Assembly: GCA_019310385.1 (NCBI GenBank)
Contig: JAFDEK010000047.1
Location: 1-43,799, forward strand
Length of the DNA stretch: 43,799 nt
Direction: 5' to 3'
Source: Deltaproteobacteria bacterium
GTDB taxonomy: Bacteria > Myxococcota_A > UBA9160 > UBA4427
The notes beneath the pieces were generated by a model. It was not told the origin of the DNA, searched no databases, and saw only the letters and a list, made by a program, of their open reading frames with translations. The first letter of the stretch is position 1, and each line of letters begins with the position of its first letter. The position numbers and the translations under genes were made by a program. Positions 1 to 10,493 of the stretch are shown piece by piece.

Positions 1-154
1 CGTCGATCTCGTCGCCCGCAGGGTCCGTGTCGAAGTCGATGATCACCGTGCTCTCGGCCCCGGCACTGCACACGACGCCCATTCCGACCGAGAGGGCGAG
101 GGCGAGGACGAGTAAGAATTCGAGGATCTGAGCGAGTCGCTTCGGAATCTGCAC
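1..154 (-). CDS. N-terminus of a secreted protein, cut by window edge
   Basis: A minus-strand reading frame opens with GTG at 154 and stays open to base 1 (51 codons). A purine-rich ribosome binding site (GGGAAGGGG) lies about 6 bases upstream. The first residues (VQIPKRLAQILEF, then LLVLALALSVGMGVVCSAGA) form a signal peptide: basic start, hydrophobic core and small residues before a likely cleavage site. The mature part begins ESTVIIDFDTDPAGDEID. That opening resembles exported PEP-CTERM-type proteins, which often start with a TIDFDTDP-like strand, but the C-terminus needed to confirm this is outside the window. Function unknown; export is well supported, family only suggested. Confidence 0.6.
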   Translation of the reverse strand, partial: MQIPKRLAQILEFLLVLALALSVGMGVVCSAGAESTVIIDFDTDPAGDEID

Positions 155-214
155 CTGTAGCCCCTTCCCCACACACTAGCGCGAACCCGGGCATCGAGTC
201 GACCGTCGCTATCC

Positions 215-250
215 GTAACAGGGGCGTCATCGGCAACAGGGGCGACGAAG
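215..250. repeat. 2 x 18-bp tandem duplication
   Basis: Two 18-bp units at 215-232 and 233-250 share the core aacaggggcg. They lie in the 194-bp gap between comEC and the secreted-protein gene, on the 5' side of the latter. I see nothing else definite in this gap apart from a short inverted repeat at 315-328 (CTCGCC/GGCGAG). Confidence 0.6.
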
Positions 251-348
251 CTGAGCAACTCCGACACGCAGATGCCCGGGAGCCCGCGAGAAAGTGTGAA
301 GCGAGCACCGCCTCCTCGCCCTGGCGAGACACACATTCTTCGAGAAGG

Positions 349-2841
349 CTATTTCGGGATGATCTCCGGACAAGCCGTCCGATCACGCCAGCCCCGCGCG
401 ACGAGTCCGCCGCGGGTCGCGTCCAGGTTCACGAAGACCGCGCCGTCCCGGCCAGTCCACCCGAGATCGGCGCCCTGGGCACGGGCCCGCTCCAGGGCGT
501 CCGGGCTGGGCAGTCCCCCCCGCCGCATGCAGGGCGCGGAGACGATGGCGACCCGGGGATCCACCCGGGCGAGCAGCTCCACGGAGCTCGAAGTCCGGCT
601 GCCGTGGTGTCCGAGCTTCAGGATCTCGGCTCCCAGCGGCGCCCCGGAAGCCAGCAGGGCGCGCTCCCCCGCGCCACCCAGATCGCCCGGGAGCAACATG
701 CGGGTCGCCGCCGCCCCGAGGCCCGACCGCGACCCGCCCAGCCACTCGACCCTCACCACCAGCGATGCATCGTTGCGACTGCTCGGCGTCGCGTGGGACC
801 GGGGCCACAATGGCGTCACCTCGAGATCGCCGAAGCGAGCGGGCAGGTCGCCCTGGCCCCGCTCCCGGACCTCGACGCCCCGGGCGCGGGCGACGCCGAG
901 CAGCTCCCGGAAGAGGGGATCCCGAGCACCGCCCCGCGGAATCCAGAGCTCGCTCACCGGTAGCCGTCGCAGCACCGCGGGCAGGCCGCCGCGGTGATCC
1001 AGATCCGCATGGGTCGCGATCACGAGATCGAGGCGCGACACGCCGAGAGCACGCACAGCCGGCACGACCACCCGCTCCCCCAGGTCGGAGCCGCCGGGCA
1101 GCGCCCGGCCGCCGTCGACGAGCAGGGCGCCGCGCCGGCCCTGCACGAGACAAGCGTCACCCTGGCCGACGTCGAGGCACACCAGCCGCGGCGGCCCCGG
1201 CACGACCGGACGGCGCGGCGCGACGACGAGGAGGCCGCTGGCCAGCAGCGCCAGCGCGACGCAGCTTCGCGTACGGGCGCAGCCCAGGGCGCGCCAGGCG
1301 AGCAACGCGGAGACGACGAGGGCCGACAGCAGGGGCGGACCTCCCGGCCCCGGGGCCCCGGGAAGCCCGAGCCCGCCGAGGGCCCAGCCGAGGCCACGAC
1401 TCGTCCATCCGACTGCAGCCAGGGTTCCCTCCCCCGGCATCAGCACCCATCCCAACACGACCTCGCTGACGGGGCCCTCGGGAAGCAGACACAGCGCGCC
1501 GCTCGTCAGGGCGGCGGGCAGCAGGACGAAGGCGGTCCAGGGCACCGCCACCAGGTTCGCGAGCAGTCCGGCGGGACTCACCTCGGCACCCCGGCTCGCC
1601 AGGAGCGGAGCCGTGACCGCCAGGGCGGCCGCACTCGCCCGCACGAGCGCCTCGAGGGCTTCCCCCAGCCGGGCGAAGGCGCCGGACTGGGTGCCGGCCC
1701 GGCCCCGACCCCGCGTCGCCCCGGAGACCATGAGCCCGGCCGTCGCGACAAAGGAAAGCTGTGCACCGAGATCGAAGAGGGCCCCCGGCTCCACGGCGAG
1801 TAGCCCCAGAGCGGCCAGGGCCAGCAGGTGGACTCCGGGCGGACGCCGCCCCTGAACCATGGCGGCCACGAGCAGGCCGAGGAAGATCCAGGCCCGGCGC
1901 ACGGGAAGACCCCAGCCGGCCAGCAGCGCGTAGGCGAGGGCCGCCAACCACGCGCCTGCCAACGCGAGGAGCCGCGAGTCGAGGGAGCCAGCGACCCGCG
2001 ACACCCGCGCCAGCCCGGCGAGCAGCAGCGCATAGGCGGCCCCGGCGACGAGGGCAAGGTGAAGGCCCGAGACTGCGAGAAGATGGGCGATGCCCAGGGT
2101 CACGAACTCGGCCCGCCGACCCGGCGCGAGCCCTGCGCGCTCGCCCAGAACGAGGGCGCGATAGAGCCCCCCCGATTCGCCGTACTGCGAGAGTCGTGCA
2201 CCGATTCGGCCGCGCAGGGCCTCCACCGCAGCCGCGGCCCGGCCCCGGCCGCCGGGCCCCGCCCGCGAGAGCCTGACGCGCAGCGCCGGATCCAGCAGCC
2301 TCGCGACGGCGCCGACGCCGCGGCGCTCGAGGGCCCGTTCCCACGAGCCGCTGCCCGGGTTCGCAAGACCGCGGGGGGAGCGCAGGCGCAGGGCTGCCCG
2401 CACGCGATCCCCGGGCGCCAGGGTGGCGAGCCACGCCGCAGCGGGATCGCCCTCGCGCTCTACCAGCCGGATTCGAGTGGGGAGGGTGCGGCCTTTTTCG
2501 AGAGCGTTCGACGCGTCGCACAGATCGACCTGCACCCTCCCGCGACTCCGCTCCAGCCCACACACACGTGCGTCGACCCGGCGATCGGCGCCCGCCAGGG
2601 AGTGCCAGCGCGCCGCCTCTTCCAGACGCCACGCAAGGCCGAGGGCTCCAGCCGAAGCCGTGAGGAGTAGCGCGGCGACGGCCCGCAGGCGTGGGCGAGC
2701 GACGGCGAGAGCGCCCAGCACCAGGGCACACGCGCACGAGAGCCGCGCGCCGGCGGTCGAGATCCATCCCCACTCTGCGCAGACGATGCCGCCCATCTGG
2801 GCGAGCGCGAGCAGGGGCAGTAGATGTGACAAGCACGCCAC
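349..2841 (-). CDS. comEC: ComEC/Rec2 DNA-uptake channel protein
   Basis: Inner-membrane channel that passes single-stranded DNA into the cytoplasm during natural transformation. The 830-residue protein has the complete three-part architecture. The N-terminal DUF4131 region with membrane segments covers about the first 200 residues. The competence domain follows, with HLLAVSGLHLAL near residue 250 and many transmembrane helices. The C-terminal metallo-beta-lactamase-like domain starts near residue 550 and has DVGQGDACLV, THADLDHRGG and LGHHGSRTSS, so the metal ligands appear intact. The GTG at 2841 has no clear Shine-Dalgarno site, so the start is uncertain by about 15 residues. No pilus or comEA/comF genes are nearby, so competence cannot be inferred from this gene alone. 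Confidence 0.95.
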   Translation of the reverse strand: MACLSHLLPLLALAQMGGIVCAEWGWISTAGARLSCACALVLGALAVARPRLRAVAALLLTASAGALGLAWRLEEAARWHSLAGADRRVDARVCGLERSRGRVQVDLCDASNALEKGRTLPTRIRLVEREGDPAAAWLATLAPGDRVRAALRLRSPRGLANPGSGSWERALERRGVGAVARLLDPALRVRLSRAGPGGRGRAAAAVEALRGRIGARLSQYGESGGLYRALVLGERAGLAPGRRAEFVTLGIAHLLAVSGLHLALVAGAAYALLLAGLARVSRVAGSLDSRLLALAGAWLAALAYALLAGWGLPVRRAWIFLGLLVAAMVQGRRPPGVHLLALAALGLLAVEPGALFDLGAQLSFVATAGLMVSGATRGRGRAGTQSGAFARLGEALEALVRASAAALAVTAPLLASRGAEVSPAGLLANLVAVPWTAFVLLPAALTSGALCLLPEGPVSEVVLGWVLMPGEGTLAAVGWTSRGLGWALGGLGLPGAPGPGGPPLLSALVVSALLAWRALGCARTRSCVALALLASGLLVVAPRRPVVPGPPRLVCLDVGQGDACLVQGRRGALLVDGGRALPGGSDLGERVVVPAVRALGVSRLDLVIATHADLDHRGGLPAVLRRLPVSELWIPRGGARDPLFRELLGVARARGVEVRERGQGDLPARFGDLEVTPLWPRSHATPSSRNDASLVVRVEWLGGSRSGLGAAATRMLLPGDLGGAGERALLASGAPLGAEILKLGHHGSRTSSSVELLARVDPRVAIVSAPCMRRGGLPSPDALERARAQGADLGWTGRDGAVFVNLDATRGGLVARGWRDRTACPEIIPK

Positions 2842-2896
2842 CCCGGGACCGGGGCAGACGGGATTCTACCGCAATGCGGTCGTAGGAGTCGTGGGA

Positions 2897-3295
2897 TCAG
2901 TGAAGGGTCGGGTCGGGTCGGGGGCCAGAGCTGGTTCGCATGCGCCGCACATAGGCGGCCAGCACCTCGAGGGTCTCGTCCAGCTTGGAGAGCTCCTCCG
3001 CAAAGGCACTCATCATGCGCTCGACTTCCTGCAGGTCCCTACTGTTGCGCTCGGCCTTGGTGTCCGCGTCGCACTGGGCACGCGAGGCGAGGGCCGCCCC
3101 GTCGAGGAGCGAGTCGTAGCGATCGTGGCCGCCTGCGACGATCCGCACTTCCAGGTGCCGGGCCAACTCTCCGGCGAGATCCGCTGCGACTCCCCGGGCT
3201 TCGAGATCCCGGCGGATGCGCCGCCACAGGGCCGAGGCCTGCTCGCCCCCCGAGCCCCGGGTACGCACCCCGATCGCTTCCCTCTTCGCGCTCAT
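2897..3295 (-). CDS. hypothetical protein, 132 aa, helical
   Basis: I do not recognise this protein. ATG at 3295 follows GGAGG with 7-base spacing; a GTG one codon earlier is in frame but worse placed. There is no signal peptide or membrane segment. The composition is rich in Arg, Glu, Ala and Leu, and residues 75-125 (for example RDLQEVERMMSAFAEELSKL) look like an amphipathic helix or short coiled coil. The C-terminus falls in a run of GGGTC pentamers at about 2905-2920. It reads in the same direction as comEC with a 55-bp gap and could be cotranscribed. A coding role is supported by start site and codon pattern; function unknown. Confidence 0.6.
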   Translation of the reverse strand: MSAKREAIGVRTRGSGGEQASALWRRIRRDLEARGVAADLAGELARHLEVRIVAGGHDRYDSLLDGAALASRAQCDADTKAERNSRDLQEVERMMSAFAEELSKLDETLEVLAAYVRRMRTSSGPRPDPTLH

Positions 3296-3530
3296 CACTC
3301 GGCCTCCCGCTACGGTCTTCTCCGGCGCTCCCTTCGAGCGCTCTCGGAGCCGTTACGGGAGACTCATTGAGCAAGATCAATGCCAGCGCTCCAGATACAC
3401 ACGGAACACGCAGATAGAGGCTTCAGGCTACGGGAAACGGGGAGCTTCTTCGCGATCGCCGCGCTTGCGAGAGCGACGTCTGGGAGAGCTCGGAGGTGAA
3501 CGAGCGCACCCATATGGGAACCCAGCTTCC

Positions 3531-3548
3531 CTCCCCGGGGGCGGGGAG
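3531..3548. terminator. GC-rich hairpin downstream of the protease gene
   Basis: CTCCCCG-gggg-CGGGGAG forms a 7-bp stem with a 4-base loop, 36 bp past the protease stop codon. A second small stem (GGGAA/TTCCC) lies beside it. There is no U-tract, so factor-independent termination is not assured. The rest of the 288-bp gap 3296-3583 shows no other clear signal besides the repeat at 3553-3600. Confidence 0.35.
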
Positions 3549-3552
3549 AGCT

Positions 3553-3600
3553 CAGTCGCGCCAGCCTTCAGTCACGCCAGCCTTTAGTCACGCCAGCCAA
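3553..3600. repeat. 3 x 16-bp tandem repeat over a stop codon
   Basis: Three 16-bp units lie at 3553-3568, 3569-3584 and 3585-3600. On the minus strand each reads GGCTGGCGYGACTRA, that is Gly-Trp-Arg-Asp-stop. The real C-terminus of the protease gene (GWRD, TAA) has therefore been copied twice downstream, each copy with its own stop (TGA). Confidence 0.85.
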
Positions 3601-4477
3601 AGGGCACCCGGGCGTCGTCCGCCTCGCCCTCGAGAAGATCGAGCTGGCGAATCAGCGCGTCGCGCTGCGCCTCTGCGCGCGCCAGAGCGCGGGACTTGCT
3701 CGAGGGCACCTCCTGGATGAGCTCCTCGGCGTGGCGGATGCGCGCCCGCGCGCCGTAGAACTGGTTGCGCCACTGCTGGGCGCTGCGACCCCCGCGAATG
3801 ATCCCCTCGGCCTCCATGCCGTTCTCGACGAGGGTCACGATGCCCTCGCGCGGATCGATCTGCACCTCGAAACGATTCAGAAAGGCGAGTCCCAGCAGAC
3901 CGATTTGCATGCCTGCGCTCACCGAGCCCACGACCCCCTCGGCTCGGGCGCTACCGAGCTCGATGGAATCGAGCATCACCACCGGCGCCTCGATGACGCC
4001 GTTGGCGGTCTGATAGGTCACCCGGCGCACGCCCGGGCCCTCGGTGGCGAGACCGAGCTCGTCGGCCGCCCACTTCGGAAGCAGTACGTCGCTGGCACCC
4101 GTATCCAGAATGAAGGGCACATCCACTCTTCCGTTGATGCGCGCCACCACGCGCATGCTGCTTCCGGCTCGCTGGACACGAATGCGGTGCGCCTTGCCCG
4201 CGCGGCCCAGGAGCGTGCTGCCCGAGGTCCCACTGGATCGGGGCGCCACCCGGGCCGGCGCGTCGTAGATCTGGATGGGATCGCGGCCCTTGGGCGCCTC
4301 GGCTGCGGACTTTGCGGCCAGTCGTTGGGCCGAGGGGACCCGATCGAGATCGTGGGTGAAGTGGACGCGGCCCGCGGAGTCGGTCCAGCGGTAGATCTCG
4401 GCGTTCGCCGGAGCGGCGGCGTGGAGGAGCAGGCCGAGTATCAGGCTCGCGATCGGGAAACTACTCGGTCGCTCCAT
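3584..4477 (-). CDS. Exported DUF4124 + retropepsin-like aspartic protease
   Basis: A 297-residue protein with a signal peptide (about 1-26, ending APANA). A DUF4124-type module follows at 27-48 (IYRWTDSAGRVHFTHD), typical of envelope proteins. A retropepsin-like domain spans about 95-225, with the single catalytic motif FILDTGASDVLLP (Asp125) and the later hydrophobic strand IGLLGLAFLNRF. The family (clan AA, TIGR02281-like) works as a dimer, each subunit giving one Asp-Thr-Gly. The last 70 residues are charged and probably helical. GGAGG sits 7 bases before ATG 4477, and that site is tandemly duplicated. Substrate unknown; periplasmic location inferred from the signal peptide. Confidence 0.85.
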   Translation of the reverse strand: MERPSSFPIASLILGLLLHAAAPANAEIYRWTDSAGRVHFTHDLDRVPSAQRLAAKSAAEAPKGRDPIQIYDAPARVAPRSSGTSGSTLLGRAGKAHRIRVQRAGSSMRVVARINGRVDVPFILDTGASDVLLPKWAADELGLATEGPGVRRVTYQTANGVIEAPVVMLDSIELGSARAEGVVGSVSAGMQIGLLGLAFLNRFEVQIDPREGIVTLVENGMEAEGIIRGGRSAQQWRNQFYGARARIRHAEELIQEVPSSKSRALARAEAQRDALIRQLDLLEGEADDARVPFGWRD

Positions 4478-4478
4478 T

Positions 4479-4510
4479 GCGAATCCTCCAAGAGGCGAAT
4501 CCTCCGGGCT
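4479..4510. repeat. 2 x 16-bp duplication of the protease Shine-Dalgarno region
   Basis: Units 4479-4494 and 4495-4510 share gcgaatcctcc, whose complement is GGAGGATTCGC. The ribosome binding site of the protease gene is thus present twice, 7 and 23 bases upstream of the ATG. Confidence 0.75.
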
Positions 4511-4560
4511 GCTCCTTGTTACATCGGCCCGAAGCGAGAAGGCCTTGAAGCTCCCGCAGG

Positions 4561-6486
4561 CTATTCGCCCTGCCCTGCGCCCTCCTCTTTTCCAGAATCT
4601 TCCCGGACAGCGCGGAAGAAGGCGTGGATCGTCTGCGCGTCGCGCCGGGAGACTCCCGTCACGGCGGCCAGCTCTTCCTCACCCGCCTCTCGAATACGGC
4701 GCAGGGAGCCGAGCTGCCGCAGAAGTGCGCGCCGCTTGCCGGGGCCGATGCCGGGCAGCTCCTCGAGAATGGAAGTGAGGCTGAGCTTGAGGCGCAGCTG
4801 CCTTTGGTACTCGATTGCAAAGCGATGAGACTCGTCGCGCACGCGCTGGAGCAGCAGCAGCCCCCGGGAGCTGGGTGGCAGGCTCAGGGGATTCGCGCGA
4901 CCGGGGCGGAAGAGGCGCTCGGCCTTCAGCCCGCCGCCCCGCTTGACCCGCAGGCTCGCCGATCCGAGGTCCCGTTCCTTCGCGATACCGATCTGGTCCA
5001 GCTCGATCCCGGCGTCGTCGAAGATCGCACTCGCAACCGCGAGCTGGCCGCGGCCCCCATCCACCATCAGCAGGTCGGGCAGGGGCTCACGCTCCCGGCG
5101 GGCCACCCGTCTCCGCAGCACCTCGCGCAGGCAGTCGTAGTCGTCTCCGCCTCGCGCCTCGCGGATGCGATAGCGGCGATAGAGCGCCTTCTCGGGGCGG
5201 CCGTCTTCGAAGACCACGCGGCTCGCCACGGGGAGCTGCCCGCCCAGGTTCGACACGTCGTAGCATTCGATGCGCCGGGGCAGCCGCCCGAGCGCGCAGC
5301 GTTCGCGCAGCTCTTCGAGGGTGCTCTCGACGCTGCTTCGTTCTTCGAGGCGCCGCGCCAGGGCGAGCTCGGCGTTGCGGGCGGCCAGCTCGACGAGACG
5401 CCGCGGGTCTCCGCGCTGCGGCGCGCGCAGGGCGACGGGCGCTTCGGAGCGCTCGCCCAGGAGTCCCGACAAGGCCTGGAACTCCTCCTTCTCGAGAGCT
5501 TCGGAGGTGAGGATCTCCCGGGGCACGCGCCGCCCCGCGCCCCCGCTCCCGGCGCCGGCGCCTCCGGGTTCCGCGATGTAGTACTGGCCGAGGAAGGAGC
5601 CCATCACCTCGCCGTCGTCGATACGAACATCCGAGAAGGCGAAGCCCTCGGCGCCCATCACCCGTCCCTCGCGAACGTGGAGCACCTGCAGCTCGACCTC
5701 TCCCCCCTCTCTCGCCAGGGCGAAGACGTCACGATCGACGGGCCGCTCGCTCACGATCTGCTGCCTTTCCAGGGTGCGGTCCACTGCCGCGATGCGATCG
5801 CGCAGGCGTGCGGCCTCTTCGAAGCGCTCGCCCGCGGCAGCGGCCTCCATCCGCGCGCCGAGCTCCTCCACGAGCTCCCGGGAGCGGCCGCGCAGGAAGA
5901 GCAGGGTCCCGTGCACCAGCTCGGCGTAGCCCGCCTCGTCCACGAGATCGCAGCAAGGGCCCACGCAGCGCTTCATCTCGTACTCGATGCAGGGCCGCCC
6001 CCGGCGACGGTAATCCTTGAACACCCCCTCGCTACACGAGCGCAGGGGAAAGATCCGCCTCAGATCGCCCAGAGACTCCTTGAGCTCGATACTCGAGGTG
6101 TAGGGGCCGAAGTACTCGGCGCCGTCCCGGCGGAAGCGGCGCACCGTGGTGATGCGCGGCCAGGTCTCCCGGGCGTCGAGTCGCAGGGCGAGGTACTGCT
6201 TGTCGTCGCGCAGACGAACGTTGAAGACGGGCTTGTGCTGCTTGATCAGCTCGTTCTCGAGCAGCAGGGCATCCTTGACCGTCAGCGTCACGAGCACGTC
6301 GACATCGGTGGCCCGATCCATCAGGGCGGGAATGCGAAAACGCCCGTCCCCGCCGCTGACGTACTGCCGCACCCGGTTGCGCAGGTTCTGGGCCTTGCCG
6401 ACATAGAGCACGCCGCCGGAGGAATCCTTGAAGAGATACACCCCCGCGCTCGTAGGCAGGGACTCGACGTGTTCGGCGAGGGTCAT
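4561..6486 (-). CDS. uvrC: Excinuclease ABC subunit C
   Basis: Makes the two incisions in nucleotide excision repair after damage recognition by UvrA-UvrB. At 641 residues it is of normal length. The GIY-YIG nuclease is at about 12-90 (SAGVYLFKDSSGGVLYVGKA), the UvrB-binding UVR motif at about 205-235 (ERFEEAARLRDRIAAV), the RNase H-like nuclease core in the middle (ECYDVSNLGG, DLLMVDGGRGQL), and helix-hairpin-helix motifs at the end (LPGIGPGKRRALLRQLGS, VTGVSRRDAQTI). ATG 6486 is preceded by AGGA at 8-base spacing. It follows uvrB by 19 bp, so the two repair subunits are probably cotranscribed. No uvrA is in the window. Confidence 0.97.
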   Translation of the reverse strand: MTLAEHVESLPTSAGVYLFKDSSGGVLYVGKAQNLRNRVRQYVSGGDGRFRIPALMDRATDVDVLVTLTVKDALLLENELIKQHKPVFNVRLRDDKQYLALRLDARETWPRITTVRRFRRDGAEYFGPYTSSIELKESLGDLRRIFPLRSCSEGVFKDYRRRGRPCIEYEMKRCVGPCCDLVDEAGYAELVHGTLLFLRGRSRELVEELGARMEAAAAGERFEEAARLRDRIAAVDRTLERQQIVSERPVDRDVFALAREGGEVELQVLHVREGRVMGAEGFAFSDVRIDDGEVMGSFLGQYYIAEPGGAGAGSGGAGRRVPREILTSEALEKEEFQALSGLLGERSEAPVALRAPQRGDPRRLVELAARNAELALARRLEERSSVESTLEELRERCALGRLPRRIECYDVSNLGGQLPVASRVVFEDGRPEKALYRRYRIREARGGDDYDCLREVLRRRVARREREPLPDLLMVDGGRGQLAVASAIFDDAGIELDQIGIAKERDLGSASLRVKRGGGLKAERLFRPGRANPLSLPPSSRGLLLLQRVRDESHRFAIEYQRQLRLKLSLTSILEELPGIGPGKRRALLRQLGSLRRIREAGEEELAAVTGVSRRDAQTIHAFFRAVREDSGKEEGAGQGE

Positions 6487-6505
6487 CTCAGCATCCTGCT
6501 CCAGG

Positions 6506-8511
<2,006 letters not shown>

Positions 8512-8515
<4 letters not shown>

Positions 8516-9915
8516 TCGCGTTTCCAGGTGGGGCCTTCGGGCGTGTCCGTGATCACGACGCCCTCCGCGGCCAGCTCGTCGCGAATGCGGTCGGCGGTCG
8601 CGAAGTCCCGGCCCTTGCGTGCCGCCTCGCGCTCCAGCACCAGAGCGTCGATGCGGGGATCGCTCTCCGCCGCGGCTTCGGGGGCGGCGCTCGCCAGGCC
8701 GAGGGCCAGGATCCGGTCGAAGTGGAGCAGGAGGTCGCGCTTGTCCGGGTCCGGGAGCTCGCCGCTGCGCGCCACCTCCCAGGCCACCGCCATGGCCTGG
8801 GGCGCATTGAGATCGTCGTGCATGGCGGCACGAAAGCGAGCGCGCAGGGGCGCCTGCCGCTCCGGATCGCCCGGCCCCGGGACGGCACGCAGCTCGGCAG
8901 CGTGGGCGACCAGCCGGCGGTAGCCCTTGGCCGCAGCCGCGATGGCGTCGTCGGTGAAGCTCTGCTGTTGCCGGTAGTGGGCCTGGAGGAACCAGTAGCG
9001 GTAGGCCATGGGCTCGTAGCCGGCGTCGACGAGATCCTGCAGCAGCAACACCGAGCCCTTCGACTTCGACATCTTCTGGCCCTTGAAGTCGATGAACTCG
9101 TTGTGGAGCCAGTAGTTCACCCAGGGCGTTCGGGCAAAGGCGCCCTCGCTCTGGGCGATTTCGTTGGTGTGGTGCACCGGGACGTGGTCGATGCCCCCGG
9201 TGTGGATGTCGAAGTGCTCGCCCAGGTACTTGCTGCTCATGGCCGAGCACTCGAGGTGCCAGCCGGGGAAGCCGCGGCCCCAGGGCGAATCCCATTCCTG
9301 CTGACGCTTCACCCCCTCGGCGGCGAACTTCCAGATCGCGAAGTCCGCGGGATTGCGCTTCTCCGCGACCTCCTCGATGCGCCCCCCGTCGCTCTGCGCC
9401 GACAGGGCGAGGCCCGCGAAGTCCGCGTAGGCGGAGAAGCGGCTCACGTCGTAGTAGATGCCATCGCTGGTGCGATAGGTGAAGCCTTTCTCCTCGAGAC
9501 GCAGGCCCAGGGCGATCTGCTCCTCGATGTGCTCCGTGGCCTTGCACAGGACTTCCGGCTCGAGGCAGCCCAGCCGCCTGCGATCCTCGAGCCACTGCTC
9601 CGTGTACTCGGCCGCGATCTCGGCCGCCTGGCGTCCGGTCTTCGCCGCCGCCTTCTCCATCTTGTCCTCACCCGCGTCGGCGTCATCGGTGAGATGACCC
9701 ACGTCGGTGATGTTGATGACGTGAGTGACGCGGTAGTCGGACTCGAGCAGGGTGCGCTTGAGGATGTCGGCAAAGAGATAGGGCCGCAGGTTGCCCAGGT
9801 GCTGGGGCGCGTAGACCGTGGGCCCGCAGCTGTAGATCCGCACGTGGCCCGGCTCGATGGGCTCGAAAGGCTCCTTGCTGCGGCTCCGGGTGTTGTAGAA
9901 GACGATTCCGCTCAA
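8512..9915 (-). CDS. cysS: Cysteinyl-tRNA synthetase, divergent motif variant
   Basis: Charges tRNA-Cys. It is a 467-residue class I synthetase with the zinc ligand Cys30 in the SCGPTVY segment, a HIGH-type motif written HLGN (39-42), a second zinc region (HLECSAM, then [18 protein letters not shown] at 240-257) and KMSKS at 281-285. The common bacterial form of the second region is GGxDLxFPHHENE; here it is [13 protein letters not shown]. The protein therefore belongs to a divergent CysS subgroup, with the metal-binding His pair kept. The start is TTG 9915, overlapping the ispF stop (TTGA), and the stop overlaps uvrB. The ispF-cysS neighbourhood is common in deltaproteobacteria. Confidence 0.95.
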
Positions 9916-10469
9916 CGCTCTCCGCTCCCGTCCTGCACCTTTGTGGGCTCCAGCAATGTGGGCTCCAGCAACACCACCGCGAGACTCGCCATCCCCTCTC
10001 CCCGCCCCAGGGCACCGAGATGGTCGGTGCTCGTGATCTTGAGGTTGATCCGCGAAGCGTCGGCGCCGAGGAGGTCTGCGAGCACCTGGCGCATGGCCTC
10101 CTGGTGGGGCGCCAGGCGCGGCGCCTGGGCGATCACCGTGGCGTCCAGGTTCCCGAGCGCGTAGCCCCGCTCCCCCATCATCGCAGAGACACGCTCCACG
10201 ATGCGGCTACTCGCGATGCCCCGCAGCGACGGGTCCGACGAGGGAAAGTGCCGGCCCAGGTCTCCCTCGCCAAGGGCGCCCAGGATGGCATCCGCGACGG
10301 CGTGGAGGAGCACGTCCCCGTCCGAGTGCCCCTCGAGTCCCCGGTCATGGGGAATCTCCACACCGCCGATCACCAGCGCCCGGTCGACCTGCAGCTGGTG
10401 GGCGTCGAAGCCCTGGCCGATGCGGATCCGCGGCCCCGCTCCCGCCGCCGCCCTCCCCTCTTCACTCAT
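9912..10469 (-). CDS. ispF: 2-C-methyl-D-erythritol 2,4-cyclodiphosphate synthase
   Basis: Converts CDP-methylerythritol phosphate to the cyclodiphosphate in the MEP isoprenoid pathway. The 185-residue protein has the zinc ligands Asp/His in GFDAHQL and His in GHSDGDVLLHAVADA, the phosphate-contact region FPSSDPSL, and the C-terminal LGRGEGMAS. Residues 1-14 (MSEEGRAAAGAGPR) precede the usual start of the domain and look like a linker. The C-terminus contains LLEPT twice from a 15-bp duplication. ATG 10469 overlaps the ispD stop as ATGA. The overlap comes from a 17-bp duplication; without it ispD and ispF would be fused in frame. Confidence 0.96.
   Translation of the reverse strand: MSEEGRAAAGAGPRIRIGQGFDAHQLQVDRALVIGGVEIPHDRGLEGHSDGDVLLHAVADAILGALGEGDLGRHFPSSDPSLRGIASSRIVERVSAMMGERGYALGNLDATVIAQAPRLAPHQEAMRQVLADLLGADASRINLKITSTDHLGALGRGEGMASLAVVLLEPTLLEPTKVQDGSGER
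9942..9971. repeat. 2 x 15-bp perfect duplication in the ispF 3' end
   Basis: Two identical 15-bp units (tgtgggctccagcaa) at 9942-9956 and 9957-9971 duplicate LLEPT near the IspF C-terminus without shifting the frame. Confidence 0.95.
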
Positions 10470-10493
10470 TGCTTCTCTTCACTCATTGCTTCT
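10460..10493. repeat. 2 x 17-bp perfect duplication at the ispD/ispF junction
   Basis: Units cttcactcattgcttct at 10460-10476 and 10477-10493 are identical. On the minus strand each contains ATGAGTGAAG. The upstream ATG is in the ispD frame (giving ...EAMSEEKQ-stop) and the downstream ATG starts ispF. As 17 is not a multiple of three, the duplication shifts the frame. Confidence 0.97.

Noticed and set aside
43..336. A 97-codon minus-strand frame at the left end
   Set aside because: It overlaps the better-supported GTG 154 frame, which has a ribosome binding site and a signal peptide.
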